DNA of 64,000 bases from Caldifarciminota bacterium (GCA_024277525.1 JAJRUZ010000042.1:1-64000); one strand, 5' to 3'; counted from the first letter of the stretch, positions 1 through 8,164 are shown. Program-made: numbers and translations. The notes: generated from the sequence alone by a model not told the origin.

Positions 1-1
1 A

Positions 2-130
2 GAGAAGATTTTTGATGAAAAAATGAAAGAAAAGAGAATTTTTAAGAAAAGTCTCCCTCCGGGAATTTATTTTATAAAAATTAAAGGAAGAGACAAAAGA
101 ATTGAAAGAAAAGTGATAATTCTGGATTAA
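2..130 (+). CDS. C-terminal end of a secreted protein with T9SS-type sorting domain (partial)
   Basis: An open frame enters from the left edge and ends at TAA 128-130. Its last residues read LPPGIYFIKIKGRDKR followed by a short basic tail and VIILD. This matches the final beta strands of type A (Por secretion) sorting domains, which typically carry a G-[IV]-Y-F-[IL]-[KR] core. The rest of the protein lies outside the window, so its activity is unknown. The hydrolase at 58305-60242 ends in a similar way. Confidence 0.6.
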   Translation, partial: EKIFDEKMKEKRIFKKSLPPGIYFIKIKGRDKRIERKVIILD

Positions 131-247
131 TTCGGGAGAAAGGATTTGAGATGTTGAAACCAGAGTTTAATAAACCCAATTTAAGAGTTTTTATGTTATG
201 TAAAGTATTCTGTGATTTAACGGTTTTCTGATTAATTTTTTAAAAAA

Positions 248-277
248 TTGAAAAAAATTTTTAATAAAACATATAAT
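248..277 (+). promoter_or_regulatory. Probable sigma-70 promoter of the benzoyl-CoA reductase operon
   Basis: TTGAAA (248-253) and TATAAT (272-277) are separated by 18 nt. They lie 32 nt upstream of the first gene, which has a strong AGGAGGTG Shine-Dalgarno at 298-305. The predicted transcription start is near 284. Confidence 0.6.
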
Positions 278-309
278 AAGTTTATTTCAAAACAAATAGG
301 AGGTGAAAA

Positions 310-1332
310 ATGAAGGCTGCAAGATTTTATGGTTCGAATCAACCATTAAAAATTGAGGATGTTCCGATACCTTCTCCGAAAAGCGGAGAAGTGCTTGTAA
401 AAGTATCGGCGTGCGGTTTATGTCACACTGACCTTCATTATATTGACCACGGAGTCCCCACATTTAAGCAACCCCCTGTTATTCTTGGACATGAGGTCTC
501 AGGAGTAATTGAATCTCTCGGAGATGGGGTTAATAAATTTAAAAAAGGTGATAAAGTATTAATACCCCCTGTTTTTACTTGCGGAGAATGTGAAAGATGC
601 AGAACAGGCAGGGAAAATATATGTGATAATATGATAATGCTGGGTAATAATATTGACGGAGCATACGCAGAATATGTAGTGGTTCCTGCAAAGGATGTTA
701 TTCCTTTACCAGAAGAAATCCCGCTTGAAGAGGGAGCGGTAATTTCTGATGCTATTTCAACACCTTTCCATGCACTTTTAAACAGATCGAAAGTAAAGCC
801 GGGTGATAAAGTTGTGATTTTCGGCTGCGGAGGGCTCGGATTGAATGCTGTACAGATTGCAAAAGCCTTAGGAGCTTTTGTTGTGGCAGTTGATATAAAG
901 GATAAAAAACTTGAATTTGCGAAAAATTTCGGAGCAGATGTTGTTTTAAAATCGGATGAAAAAATTTATAAAGAAATACGGAAAATTACAGCAGGAGGAG
1001 CCGATGTCGCTGTTGAAGCAATAGGAAATCCTCAGGTTATGCAAATTGCATTTTCATCCGTTAAAACAGGCGGGAAACTTATTATAATGGGATATTCGGA
1101 AAAAGATGTCTCCTTTAATGCAGGAAGAATAATGTTCAGGGAGATGGAAATAATAGGAACCCTCGGTTGTCCCCCTTATGTTTATCCAAAACTTATAGAA
1201 CTCATAAGACAAGGCAAATTGAAACTCAAAGAAGTTGTCACCCATAAGTTTCCTCTTGATGAAATAAATAATGCCTTTGACCTTTTAAGAAGCGGTGAAG
1301 AGAGTTTGATAAGGGCAATTGTTATTCCTTAA
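310..1332 (+). CDS. Zinc-dependent alcohol dehydrogenase, probably a 6-hydroxycyclohex-1-ene-1-carbonyl-CoA dehydrogenase-type enzyme
   Basis: This is a 340-residue medium-chain dehydrogenase. CGLCHTDLHY near residue 35 and GHEVSG near residue 60 supply the catalytic zinc ligands. CGECERCRTGRENIC near residues 91-105 is the structural zinc knuckle, and GCGGLGLNAVQIA near residue 173 is the nucleotide-binding glycine loop. The gene opens the operon that encodes benzoyl-CoA reductase. In known benzoyl-CoA pathways a dehydrogenase of this family (Had) oxidises the hydroxylated cyclic CoA ester before ring cleavage. That substrate is inferred from context; the family fold is clear from sequence. 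Start: ATG preceded by AGGAGGTG. Confidence 0.75.
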   Translation: MKAARFYGSNQPLKIEDVPIPSPKSGEVLVKVSACGLCHTDLHYIDHGVPTFKQPPVILGHEVSGVIESLGDGVNKFKKGDKVLIPPVFTCGECERCRTGRENICDNMIMLGNNIDGAYAEYVVVPAKDVIPLPEEIPLEEGAVISDAISTPFHALLNRSKVKPGDKVVIFGCGGLGLNAVQIAKALGAFVVAVDIKDKKLEFAKNFGADVVLKSDEKIYKEIRKITAGGADVAVEAIGNPQVMQIAFSSVKTGGKLIIMGYSEKDVSFNAGRIMFREMEIIGTLGCPPYVYPKLIELIRQGKLKLKEVVTHKFPLDEINNAFDLLRSGEESLIRAIVIP

Positions 1333-1355
1333 AATAAACTTTTTAAAAATTTAAA

Positions 1356-2504
1356 ATGAAAATAAAAAAACTGGTTCAGGATTTTGAAAATAAAATCAAA
1401 GATATAGATTTTAAATACTTAAAAGAGTACAAACAAAAAGAAAATAAAAAAATTTTTGCTCATTTTCCTGTTTATGCTCCGCATGAAATATTTCATTCTT
1501 TTGATGTTCTGCTTTTGGGTTTGAACGGTGCGGGAAATGAAATTGAGATTCTTTATGCCGATGCCAGGTTCGGCTCGTTCATCTGTTCAATTGTGAAAAG
1601 TACAATGGAGCTCGGCTTATCCAACAGGCTTGATTTTATTGACGGTTTCTTTTTTACCGGAATTTGTGATGCTGCAAGGAATCTATGTTTTGTATATAAG
1701 AGAAATTTTCCTGATAAAAATGTAATATTCCTTCATCTCCCCCAAAATCCTGAAACAGAACACGCAATCAAATTTCTTGAATCCGAATTTAAGAGATTAA
1801 TAAAAAATCTGGAAGAAATGACAGGCAAGAGATTTTCAGAAGATAAATTGAGAGAAAGCATAAAAATCCATAATGAGAATAGAAAACTGCAAAGAAAACT
1901 TTATGAAATAAGAAGAAACGAACCCGATAAATTAAGCACATACGAACTTTATACACTTTTAAGAATTGGAAATTTTATTCCTGTGGAAGAACACAATAAG
2001 ATTTTAAAAGAAGTAATAGACTACATCCCTCAGAGAGAGCCTGTCGAAAGGGACAGAATAAAAGTAGTGATAGAGGGTTCCTTTTGTGAGCAGCCTCCTT
2101 TTGAGCTTCTAAAATTGCTTGACGATGTAGGATGTCATATACTTGATGATGACTTTATTTTGGGAAGAAGATTTATCTTAGAGGATGTAAATGAAGATAA
2201 TCCCATTTATTCTCTTGCGGAGGCGTATGTGAAAAAAACAAGATATGCTTCGGTAAAACACTCCGGCAAAAAGTATAAAAGCAAATATTTTATTGAAAAT
2301 GTTAAAAAATTAAAACCGGAGGCGGTGATATTCATGTATGCCAAGTTTTGCGAACCCGGACTTTTTGATTATGTATTATTCAAAAAAGAGCTTGAAAAAG
2401 AGGGGATTCCTTATCTCTTCCTTGAATTTGAGGAAAAAATGTGGAACTTTGACAGGATTCAGCTTGAAATAGAAACATTTTTTGAATCATTGATTTTTGT
2501 ATGA
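1356..2504 (+). CDS. bcrC: Benzoyl-CoA reductase subunit C (BcrC/BzdN-like, HgdB superfamily)
   Basis: The 382-residue protein has the two-domain layout of the 2-hydroxyacyl-CoA dehydratase/benzoyl-CoA reductase family. HFPVYAPHEIFHSF near residues 36-49 is the N-terminal family motif, and FIDGFFFTGICDAARNL near residue 94 holds a candidate cluster-ligand cysteine (Cys104). The length matches BcrC/BzdN (about 380). With the B-type subunit at 3020 and two activator ATPases it forms the four-subunit set of class I ATP-dependent benzoyl-CoA reductase. The gene order C-B-A-D corresponds to bzdN-O-P-Q. Its stop overlaps the next start in ATGA. A related 2-hydroxyacyl-CoA dehydratase is the main alternative. 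Confidence 0.75.
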   Translation: MKIKKLVQDFENKIKDIDFKYLKEYKQKENKKIFAHFPVYAPHEIFHSFDVLLLGLNGAGNEIEILYADARFGSFICSIVKSTMELGLSNRLDFIDGFFFTGICDAARNLCFVYKRNFPDKNVIFLHLPQNPETEHAIKFLESEFKRLIKNLEEMTGKRFSEDKLRESIKIHNENRKLQRKLYEIRRNEPDKLSTYELYTLLRIGNFIPVEEHNKILKEVIDYIPQREPVERDRIKVVIEGSFCEQPPFELLKLLDDVGCHILDDDFILGRRFILEDVNEDNPIYSLAEAYVKKTRYASVKHSGKKYKSKYFIENVKKLKPEAVIFMYAKFCEPGLFDYVLFKKELEKEGIPYLFLEFEEKMWNFDRIQLEIETFFESLIFV

Positions 2505-2827
2505 GGAATAACAAAGAAATAAAGTTAATTCTAAAAAAACTTAAAAATTTTATAGTCAAAAATTATGGAAACAAGGTTAAGAAAGTCATTCTTTACGGGT
2601 CATATGCGAAAGGAAACCCGAAGGAGGATTCTGATATTGATATTATGGTTGTAGTGGATAACTCGGTAAACTCTTATAAAATAGAAGAAGAATTAAATGA
2701 AATCCTTTTTGATATTCTTATTGAATACAGAAAATTGGTTTCTTTACTTGTGGTTAATGAAGGTTTATTTCAGAACTATAAGAGTCCTTTATTTTCAAAC
2801 ATCAAAGAAGAAGGAATAGTTGTATGA
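2501..2827 (+). CDS. Minimal nucleotidyltransferase (MNT) domain protein, antitoxin-like
   Basis: This is a 108-residue pol-beta-type nucleotidyltransferase. The diagnostic GSYAKGNPKEDSDIDIMVVVD region near residues 33-53 contains the GS motif and the Asp-x-Asp metal ligands. In MNT/HEPN modules such proteins act as antitoxins, in characterised cases by AMPylating the HEPN toxin. Here the gene sits inside the benzoyl-CoA reductase operon. It is coupled upstream to bcrC (ATGA at 2501-2504) and downstream to a HEPN-like frame (ATGA at 2824-2827). The motif is directly visible; an antitoxin role is inferred from the pairing. Confidence 0.8.
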   Translation: MRNNKEIKLILKKLKNFIVKNYGNKVKKVILYGSYAKGNPKEDSDIDIMVVVDNSVNSYKIEEELNEILFDILIEYRKLVSLLVVNEGLFQNYKSPLFSNIKEEGIVV

Positions 2828-3027
2828 AGGAAGTCGAAGATTTAATTATGAAGGCAAAAAGATTCATCCGGACAGCAGAGAGAGCTTATGATTCAAGGCA
2901 AAAAGGTGATTATTCAGTAGGCTTTTTAATCCAAAAAGAAGAAGCCGAAAAAAGGTTAAAAGAAGCCAAATCTTTCCTTAAAGAGGTTGAAAAGTATTTA
3001 AGACAACAGGAGAAACAAAATGGATAA
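2824..3027 (+). CDS. Truncated HEPN-like protein, partner of the MNT gene
   Basis: Only 67 residues are encoded, against roughly 110-130 for a complete HEPN protein. The N-terminal part (LIMKAKRFIRTAERAYDSRQKGDYSVG) resembles HEPN helix 1. The C-terminal part (KEEAEKRLKEAKSFLKEVEKYL) resembles the last HEPN helix. The central helices that normally carry the RNase R-x4-6-H motif are missing, as if removed by an in-frame deletion. The protein is therefore unlikely to be an active RNase toxin. It starts in ATGA overlapping the MNT stop, and its own stop overlaps the bcrB start by 8 nt, so the chain of translational coupling is unbroken. Confidence 0.6.
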   Translation: MKEVEDLIMKAKRFIRTAERAYDSRQKGDYSVGFLIQKEEAEKRLKEAKSFLKEVEKYLRQQEKQNG

Positions 3028-4282
3028 AAAGAAGAAATATCAGGGAAGGATGCACGGTCTTCAGAGAGAGTTAATGGAGAGATGGTATAGAAAATTGCAT
3101 GAGATTTATGAACAGGACAGAAAAGAAGCGGTTTACATAATGATTTCGGGTAATCCTGTTGAACTTATAAGGGCTTTTGACATGGAGCCTGTCTATCCCG
3201 AAATAAATGCATTACAACTTGCAATAAGAAAACAGGCACTCCCTGCTCTTTTAAAGGCAGAAGAAATGGGATATTCCACCGATAATTGTAATTATGTGAA
3301 AGCAGATGTAGGAATGTTTTTCATGAACTCACCTACTTCCTTAGGAACCAGAATACCCAAACCTGCTCTTATTTTATGTAATTTTGTCGGGTGCAACACA
3401 TATATAAAATGGTTTGAACACCTTGCAGAGTATACGGGTTCTCCTCTTTATATGCTTGATATTCCTTTTATGAGACATGAGGAACCTACCCAAGATGATA
3501 TAAACTATGTTGTGAATCAATTAAAAGAAATAATTGAAATTTTGGAAAACATAACGGGTAGAAAATTTGATATTGATAAACTCAGAGAAATTGTGAGGAA
3601 AGCAAAAATAATGGAAGAACTGTGGGCAAAGGTGAAAGATCTTGCAAAAGCAAAACCGGCTCCCTTTGATGCTTATTTTGATTCAACAACAATGATGGGA
3701 CCTCTATATGTTTACAGAGGGACGGATGACGGAATAAGGTTTTTTGAAGAGGCAATAAAAGAATTTGAAGAAAAAATTGAAAAGGGTATAGGAACGGTTC
3801 CTGAGGAAAAATTCAGAGTTGTAGTTGAAGGACCTCCTCCCTATCCTTATTTCAGGGTCATGAGAGACCTTCTTGCAAAATGGGGAGCTGTTGCTGTTCA
3901 GTCAACATATTCTACGGTAGGAGGTATATGGGAATTCGGTTTCAGACACGATGAAAATGACCCTTTAAAAGCAATTGCACTTCACATGATAACCGCAAAT
4001 TTACCCAACAGAAATTATCTCCAGAGATACGAACAAATCAGAAGGTACATAAAAGAATGGCATGCGGATGCTCTTATAATTCACGGAGTTAAAAGTTGCA
4101 GATTATTTTCATGCGGTCAGGGAGATATGAGGGAATTCTTTATTCAGGAAATCGGTGTTCCCACACTTTATATAGAATCGGACCTTGAGGACCCCAGGTA
4201 TTTCTCGCCCGCACAAATGCAAAACAGAATTGATGCATTCTTTGAGGCACTTGAGCATAAAAAGGCAATTTCTAAGGTTTAA
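3020..4282 (+). CDS. bcrB: Benzoyl-CoA reductase subunit B (BcrB/BzdO-like)
   Basis: The 420-residue protein belongs to the same superfamily as bcrC and is close to the usual BcrB/BzdO length. LCNFVGCNTYIKWFEHLAEY near residues 115-134 and HGVKSCRLFSCGQGDMREFF near residues 355-375 contain cysteines suitable as [4Fe-4S] ligands. The C-terminus has the family pattern E-x-D-x2-D-P-R-Y followed by R-I-D-A-F-x-E-A-L. It would form the substrate-reducing half of the reductase with BcrC. The start overlaps the HEPN-like stop. Confusion with a 2-hydroxyglutaryl-CoA dehydratase alpha subunit is possible, but two separate activase genes favour benzoyl-CoA reductase. Confidence 0.75.
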   Translation: MDKKKKYQGRMHGLQRELMERWYRKLHEIYEQDRKEAVYIMISGNPVELIRAFDMEPVYPEINALQLAIRKQALPALLKAEEMGYSTDNCNYVKADVGMFFMNSPTSLGTRIPKPALILCNFVGCNTYIKWFEHLAEYTGSPLYMLDIPFMRHEEPTQDDINYVVNQLKEIIEILENITGRKFDIDKLREIVRKAKIMEELWAKVKDLAKAKPAPFDAYFDSTTMMGPLYVYRGTDDGIRFFEEAIKEFEEKIEKGIGTVPEEKFRVVVEGPPPYPYFRVMRDLLAKWGAVAVQSTYSTVGGIWEFGFRHDENDPLKAIALHMITANLPNRNYLQRYEQIRRYIKEWHADALIIHGVKSCRLFSCGQGDMREFFIQEIGVPTLYIESDLEDPRYFSPAQMQNRIDAFFEALEHKKAISKV

Positions 4283-4710
4283 ATGGGACACATTTATCTT
4301 GATGTCATTGTGAAAGGGGAGAAAGGAAAAAAATGTTGAGGAATGTTCCTGTGGATACAGGAGCGACTTATACTGTGTTATCCGAAAAAATTTTAATGGA
4401 AATAGGGGCTTATGAATTAAAGGTAGATGTAAATGTAGAGTCGGGGGACGGTAAAAAGATAAAGGCAAAATCCTTTGCAGGTATGATTGAATATAAAAAA
4501 ACAAATATTCCTTCGATTTTTATAACCTTTAAAGGCGCCGAGAACGTTCTCGGAGTCGAATTCCTTGAATCCTTGGGTGCTGAATTAGATGTAAAAAATA
4601 AAAAATTAAAATTCAAAAGAAAAAAAGGACAGGCATTATTTTACAAAAAAAATATTGTAGGAGCGGTTTCCAAACCGCGAATTAAAATAATAAAAGGAAG
4701 AGAATCATGA
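4283..4710 (+). CDS. Clan AA (retropepsin-like) aspartic protease, interrupted by a frameshift at an A7 run
   Basis: The frame beginning ATG 4283 encodes [18 protein letters not shown] and stops at TGA 4337. The adjacent frame then continues [16 protein letters not shown] to TAA at 4708-4710. Joined, they give a normal small aspartic protease: an N-terminal beta strand, then the catalytic DTG ([10 protein letters not shown]), then a [13 protein letters not shown] segment. Families like this have a single DTG and work as homodimers. The two frames meet at A7 (4327-4333), where a -1 shift restores continuity. Residues near the C-terminus (VGAVSKPRI) come from a dispersed palindromic repeat. A decayed gene, programmed slippage or an assembly indel would all fit. 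Confidence 0.6.
4656..4680 (+). repeat. Dispersed palindromic repeat, copy 1
   Basis: The core GCGGTTTCCAAACCGC (4663-4678) is a perfect inverted repeat with 7-nt arms, preceded by TGTAGGA. The same unit recurs at 6289, 43450 and, inverted, 50433. This copy lies inside the 3' end of the protease frame and is translated. Confidence 0.75.
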
Positions 4711-5507
4711 ACAATCAAATCATTGTTTGCGGTATTGATGTCGGTTCAACTCAGACAAAAGGTGTTTTATTGAATGATAAAAAAGAGATTATTGAAAAGG
4801 TTCTTATTCCTACAGGAGCGAATGTTCAAAAGGCTGCGGAAAATGCTTTTAGAGAACTTTTAAAAAAAACAGGATTTAACAAGTCTGATATAAATTTTAT
4901 TGTGGGGACCGGTTACGGTAGATATAAAGTTACTTTCGGGGATACCCAGATAACAGAAATTTCCTGTCATGCAAAAGGAGCCCATTTTGTTTTTCCGAAT
5001 ACAAGAACCGTTATAGACATGGGAGGTCAGGATACAAAGGCAATAAGGGTCGGTGAAAAAGGGGAAGTTATTGATTTTGCCATGAATGATAAATGTGCTG
5101 CTGGAACAGGAAGGTTTTTAGCTGCATGTGCGGATGTTGCGGATTGTTCAATTGATGAAATAGGTCCTTTATCTTTAAAAGGTGAAAAACCCTCACGATT
5201 GACATCTGTATGTACTGTTTTTGTTGAATCGGAAATAATGTCTTATCTTGCAAAAGGTGAAAAATTGGAAAATATACTTGCCGGTGTGCACAGAGCAATA
5301 GCTGCAAGAACGGTTTCACTTGTAAGAAGGGTAGGAGTTGTACATGAAGTAACTTTTACCGGAGGAGTTTCAAGAAATATCGGGATGGTAAAAGCACTCG
5401 AAGAAAAGCTCGGAGTGAAGTTAAATGTGAGTCCTTTGTCTCATTATATGGGAGCAATCGGTGCTGCCCTCTTTGCTCTTGAAAGAGCACTCGGAAGGGA
5501 GGTTTAA
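4707..5507 (+). CDS. bcrA: Benzoyl-CoA reductase ATPase subunit A (BcrA/BadF/HgdC family)
   Basis: This 266-residue ASKHA-fold ATPase starts with the phosphate-1 motif [14 protein letters not shown]. It contains [10 protein letters not shown] (phosphate-2 region) and [12 protein letters not shown], whose Cys binds the intersubunit [4Fe-4S] cluster. [10 protein letters not shown] supplies a second conserved Cys, and TGGVSRN is the adenosine motif. It hydrolyses ATP to push low-potential electrons to the BcrB/C active site. The length matches BzdP/BzdQ-type subunits rather than the longer Thauera BcrA. It starts 4 nt inside the end of the protease frame and is followed 2 nt later by bcrD. Confidence 0.85.
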   Translation: MNNQIIVCGIDVGSTQTKGVLLNDKKEIIEKVLIPTGANVQKAAENAFRELLKKTGFNKSDINFIVGTGYGRYKVTFGDTQITEISCHAKGAHFVFPNTRTVIDMGGQDTKAIRVGEKGEVIDFAMNDKCAAGTGRFLAACADVADCSIDEIGPLSLKGEKPSRLTSVCTVFVESEIMSYLAKGEKLENILAGVHRAIAARTVSLVRRVGVVHEVTFTGGVSRNIGMVKALEEKLGVKLNVSPLSHYMGAIGAALFALERALGREV

Positions 5508-5509
5508 CC

Positions 5510-6307
5510 ATGTATTTTGCGGGTGTTGATGTCGGTTCAGGAAGAACAAAAATGGTTGTATGTGATGAAAAAGGAAATATAATTGCAAAGGTAATGAAAA
5601 AAACACATGCAAATTTCCAGAAGCTTGTTAATGAGATCCTGGAACAGGCTCTTTCACAGAATGGAATAAAAAGGGAAGATATCAAGTATATCGTTTCAAC
5701 AGGACTCGGAAGATATTCGGTTCCTTACAGGGATTTTCAGGTTACGGAATTAACGGCAGGAGGCTTTGCAGCGAAAAATCTTTTCCCGGATACAAAATGT
5801 GTTTTAGACATAGGTGCACAGAGTACAAGGGCTTATAAAGTTGATGAGAGAGGAATAGTGAGGCATTTTAAAGTAAATGACAAATGTGCAGCAGGTTCGG
5901 GTAGTTTTATTGTAAAGGCTGCAAAATATCTTGAAATAAAACTTGAAGATGTTGGAAGATTATCCCTTTATTCTCAAGACCCTGTGCCTATTTCAAGTAT
6001 ATGTGCGGTTCTTGCGGAGTCCGAGATAATAAATCATATAACAGAGGGTAAGAAGATCGAAGATATAATAAGAGGAATCCATGATTCCCTTGCGGATAGA
6101 GCCATTGCACTTTTAAAATCAGTCGGTATAGAGGAGGAGATTACATTTATAGGTGGTGTTGCTGTTCAAGACGGAATGGTTGCCTCTTTACAGGAGAAAC
6201 TCGGAAAAAAGATAAATGTACCCGACGAGCCGGAATACACGGTTGCTTACGGTGCTGCACTTCTTGCAAAAAGAAGATTTTCAAAATTGGTAGGAGCGGT
6301 TTCCTAA
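5510..6307 (+). CDS. bcrD: Benzoyl-CoA reductase ATPase subunit D (BcrD/BzdQ-like)
   Basis: This is a second ASKHA ATPase of 265 residues, clearly paralogous to the preceding one. Motifs are GVDVGSGRTKMVVCD, DIGAQSTRAY, NDKCAAGSGSF (cluster Cys), SSICAVLAESE and FIGGVAVQDG. Two different activase subunits in one operon are characteristic of class I benzoyl-CoA reductases; dehydratase systems normally have one homodimeric activator. The last residues (LVGAVS) and the TAA stop lie within a degenerate copy of the dispersed palindromic repeat, so the original C-terminus may have been altered by its arrival. Confidence 0.85.
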   Translation: MYFAGVDVGSGRTKMVVCDEKGNIIAKVMKKTHANFQKLVNEILEQALSQNGIKREDIKYIVSTGLGRYSVPYRDFQVTELTAGGFAAKNLFPDTKCVLDIGAQSTRAYKVDERGIVRHFKVNDKCAAGSGSFIVKAAKYLEIKLEDVGRLSLYSQDPVPISSICAVLAESEIINHITEGKKIEDIIRGIHDSLADRAIALLKSVGIEEEITFIGGVAVQDGMVASLQEKLGKKINVPDEPEYTVAYGAALLAKRRFSKLVGAVS

Positions 6308-6313
6308 CTGTGA
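6289..6313 (+). repeat. Dispersed palindromic repeat, copy 2 (degenerate)
   Basis: TAGGAGCGGTTTCC matches copy 1 exactly, while the second arm has decayed (TAACTGTGA instead of AAACCGCGA). The copy encodes the last codons and stop of bcrD and overlaps the GTG at 6310. Confidence 0.65.
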
Positions 6314-7059
6314 AAATGCTTTTAAAAAATAAAGTTTCTCTAATTACAGGAGCAAATAAAGGAATAGGGAGGCAAATAGCAATTGAATTTGCAAAAGAGG
6401 GTTCGGATATCGCATTTACGGATATAAAAAGGGATAAAAATACTGGTTCTCTGATAGAGGAAATAAAAAAGATCGGGAAAAAGGCTGTATTTTTTGAAGC
6501 GGATGTCAGAGATTTTAAAAGGGCGGAAGAGGTTGTTCAGGGTGTTGTGGAGGAATTCGGAAAAATAGATATACTTGTAAATAATGCAGGAATAAACAGG
6601 GATAGGGTTATATGGAAAATGAGCGAAGAGGAATGGGATATGGTAATAGATACGGATTTAAAGGGCGCTTTTAATTATATAAGAGCGTGTGTTCCTTACA
6701 TGAGGAAAATGAGTTACGGCAGAATAATAAACATAAGTTCAATTAACGGTTTAAGAGGTAAATTCGGGCAAGCAAATTATTCTGCTGCAAAGGCGGGTCT
6801 TGTCGGTTTAACGAAGACATGTGCAAAAGAGCTCGGAAAGTTCGGTATAACTTGTAATGCAATTGCACCGGGTATGATAGAAACGGATATGATAAAGAAT
6901 TTACCGAGTGAAGTATTAGAAGAAGCAAAAAAGGAGACGGTTTTGGGAAAATTCGGGAAGCCGGAGGATGTTGCATATTTGGCAGTTTTCCTTGCAAGTG
7001 ATAGGGCAGGACACATAACAGGAGAAATTATAAAAGTTGATGGAGGACAATATATTTAA
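6310..7059 (+). CDS. Short-chain dehydrogenase/reductase, FabG-like
   Basis: The protein of about 249 residues has the classical SDR signature: TGANKGIGRQIA for NAD(P) binding near residue 14, NNAGINRD near residue 90, and the catalytic YSAAKAG with its upstream INISS serine. IKVDGGQYI closes the protein as in FabG. It is the last gene of the benzoyl-CoA reductase operon, so it may act on a pathway hydroxyacyl-CoA rather than in fatty-acid synthesis. Family membership is seen; substrate is inferred. The start is either GTG 6310 or ATG 6316; neither has a strong Shine-Dalgarno. Confidence 0.8.
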   Translation: MKMLLKNKVSLITGANKGIGRQIAIEFAKEGSDIAFTDIKRDKNTGSLIEEIKKIGKKAVFFEADVRDFKRAEEVVQGVVEEFGKIDILVNNAGINRDRVIWKMSEEEWDMVIDTDLKGAFNYIRACVPYMRKMSYGRIINISSINGLRGKFGQANYSAAKAGLVGLTKTCAKELGKFGITCNAIAPGMIETDMIKNLPSEVLEEAKKETVLGKFGKPEDVAYLAVFLASDRAGHITGEIIKVDGGQYI

Positions 7060-7105
7060 CCGGGAATACTTTGCAGAGAAATAGGCTAAAGACCTTCCTT
7101 AAATC

Positions 7106-7684
7106 CTAATAACCTGCGGAATATTTAAACGAAGTCAAATAGAATTCCCTGCTTATTATCCTTGACTCATCCTCAATTATTGTTAAAACATGCGGACCCG
7201 GATCAAGTTCTAAATTTTCGGCTAAGAAATAAAAAACATTACCCTCATTTTTCAGTGAATCGGTTATATCTATATCATCAATATAAACCCTGTAATTTCT
7301 TAATTTCCTCATTTTAAAAGCAAATAAAACTTCCTCGGGCGTTAAAACCGCCTGTTTACCCGGTGAGAAAATCACTATGTCTTCCTTATTTTTCTCTTTC
7401 ACAAAAATGAAAACAAATAAAATAACCGCAAGCGCTGTCAAAAGCGAGGGAACAAGAATAAATCTGAATTTCTCCTTCTTTTTCACTTTTTCAAATATTC
7501 TGTTTTTTATTTTTACCTTTGCATCAAAAGGCACCTCAATTTGAACCGTTTCAATAAATTCCCTTATTTTTTGATAGTTGATTTTACACTCCTCACAGGC
7601 TTTTATATGCTCTTCAAGTTCCTTTATCCTTTCATCCCTTTTTTCAATTATTTCAAAGATTTCGTTAATATCAAAACATTTCAT
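7106..7684 (-). CDS. Putative membrane anti-sigma factor
   Basis: The 192-residue protein has an N-terminal H-x3-C-x2-C pattern (HIKACEECK near residues 27-35) typical of zinc-containing anti-sigma domains. A transmembrane helix follows (LVPSLLTALAVILFVFIFV near residues 77-95), then an extracytoplasmic domain of about 95 residues. It overlaps the ECF sigma gene upstream by 4 nt, the usual sigma/anti-sigma arrangement. It would hold the sigma factor at the membrane until an envelope signal arrives. The external domain is not recognised. Confidence 0.7.
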   Translation of the reverse strand: MKCFDINEIFEIIEKRDERIKELEEHIKACEECKINYQKIREFIETVQIEVPFDAKVKIKNRIFEKVKKKEKFRFILVPSLLTALAVILFVFIFVKEKNKEDIVIFSPGKQAVLTPEEVLFAFKMRKLRNYRVYIDDIDITDSLKNEGNVFYFLAENLELDPGPHVLTIIEDESRIISREFYLTSFKYSAGY

Positions 7685-8163
7685 TTTAAAAGCTCCATCA
7701 AAAGTTCCCTTGCCCTTTTTAACCTTGTTTTTACAGTGCCTTCAGGAATATTGAGCATTTCCGAAATTTCCCTTATTTTGAAATTTGATATGTAATATAA
7801 TTCAAGTATTTCTTTCAATTCCTTAGGCAACAGTTTCATTTTTTCAAATACTTTCTCCTTTTTTTCGTTTTTATGATATGCAAAATGTTTTTCATCAACC
7901 ATCTCCAGTGGAATGAATTTTTTAAACCGCATTTTTCTGAAAAAGGAATATACCGTATTCATGGATATTCTGAAAATCCATGTATAATAGGAACTTCTTC
8001 CCTCAAATTTGTCAAGACCTTTCCATACTTTAATAAAAATCTCCTGCATAAGGTCCTCCGTATCCTCCCTGTTACCGGTTTTGTAATAAACATACCTCCA
8101 TATTCTCTGGAAGTATTTTTCATAAAGTGTATTAAATAATTCCTCTTTTTCATGATAATCCAT
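7681..8163 (-). CDS. RNA polymerase ECF-type sigma factor
   Basis: The 160-residue protein shows sigma region 2 (YVYYKTGNREDTEDLMQEIF, contacting core polymerase and the -10) and region 4 (LPKELKEILELYYISNFKIREISEMLNIPEGTVKTRLKRARELL, the -35-binding helix-turn-helix). No regions 1 or 3 are present, as expected for the ECF group. It lies between a Spy/CpxP-like gene and its probable anti-sigma factor, so an envelope-stress role is likely. Start: ATG after an AAGGTG Shine-Dalgarno. Confidence 0.88.
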   Translation of the reverse strand: MDYHEKEELFNTLYEKYFQRIWRYVYYKTGNREDTEDLMQEIFIKVWKGLDKFEGRSSYYTWIFRISMNTVYSFFRKMRFKKFIPLEMVDEKHFAYHKNEKKEKVFEKMKLLPKELKEILELYYISNFKIREISEMLNIPEGTVKTRLKRARELLMELLK

Positions 8164-8164
8164 T

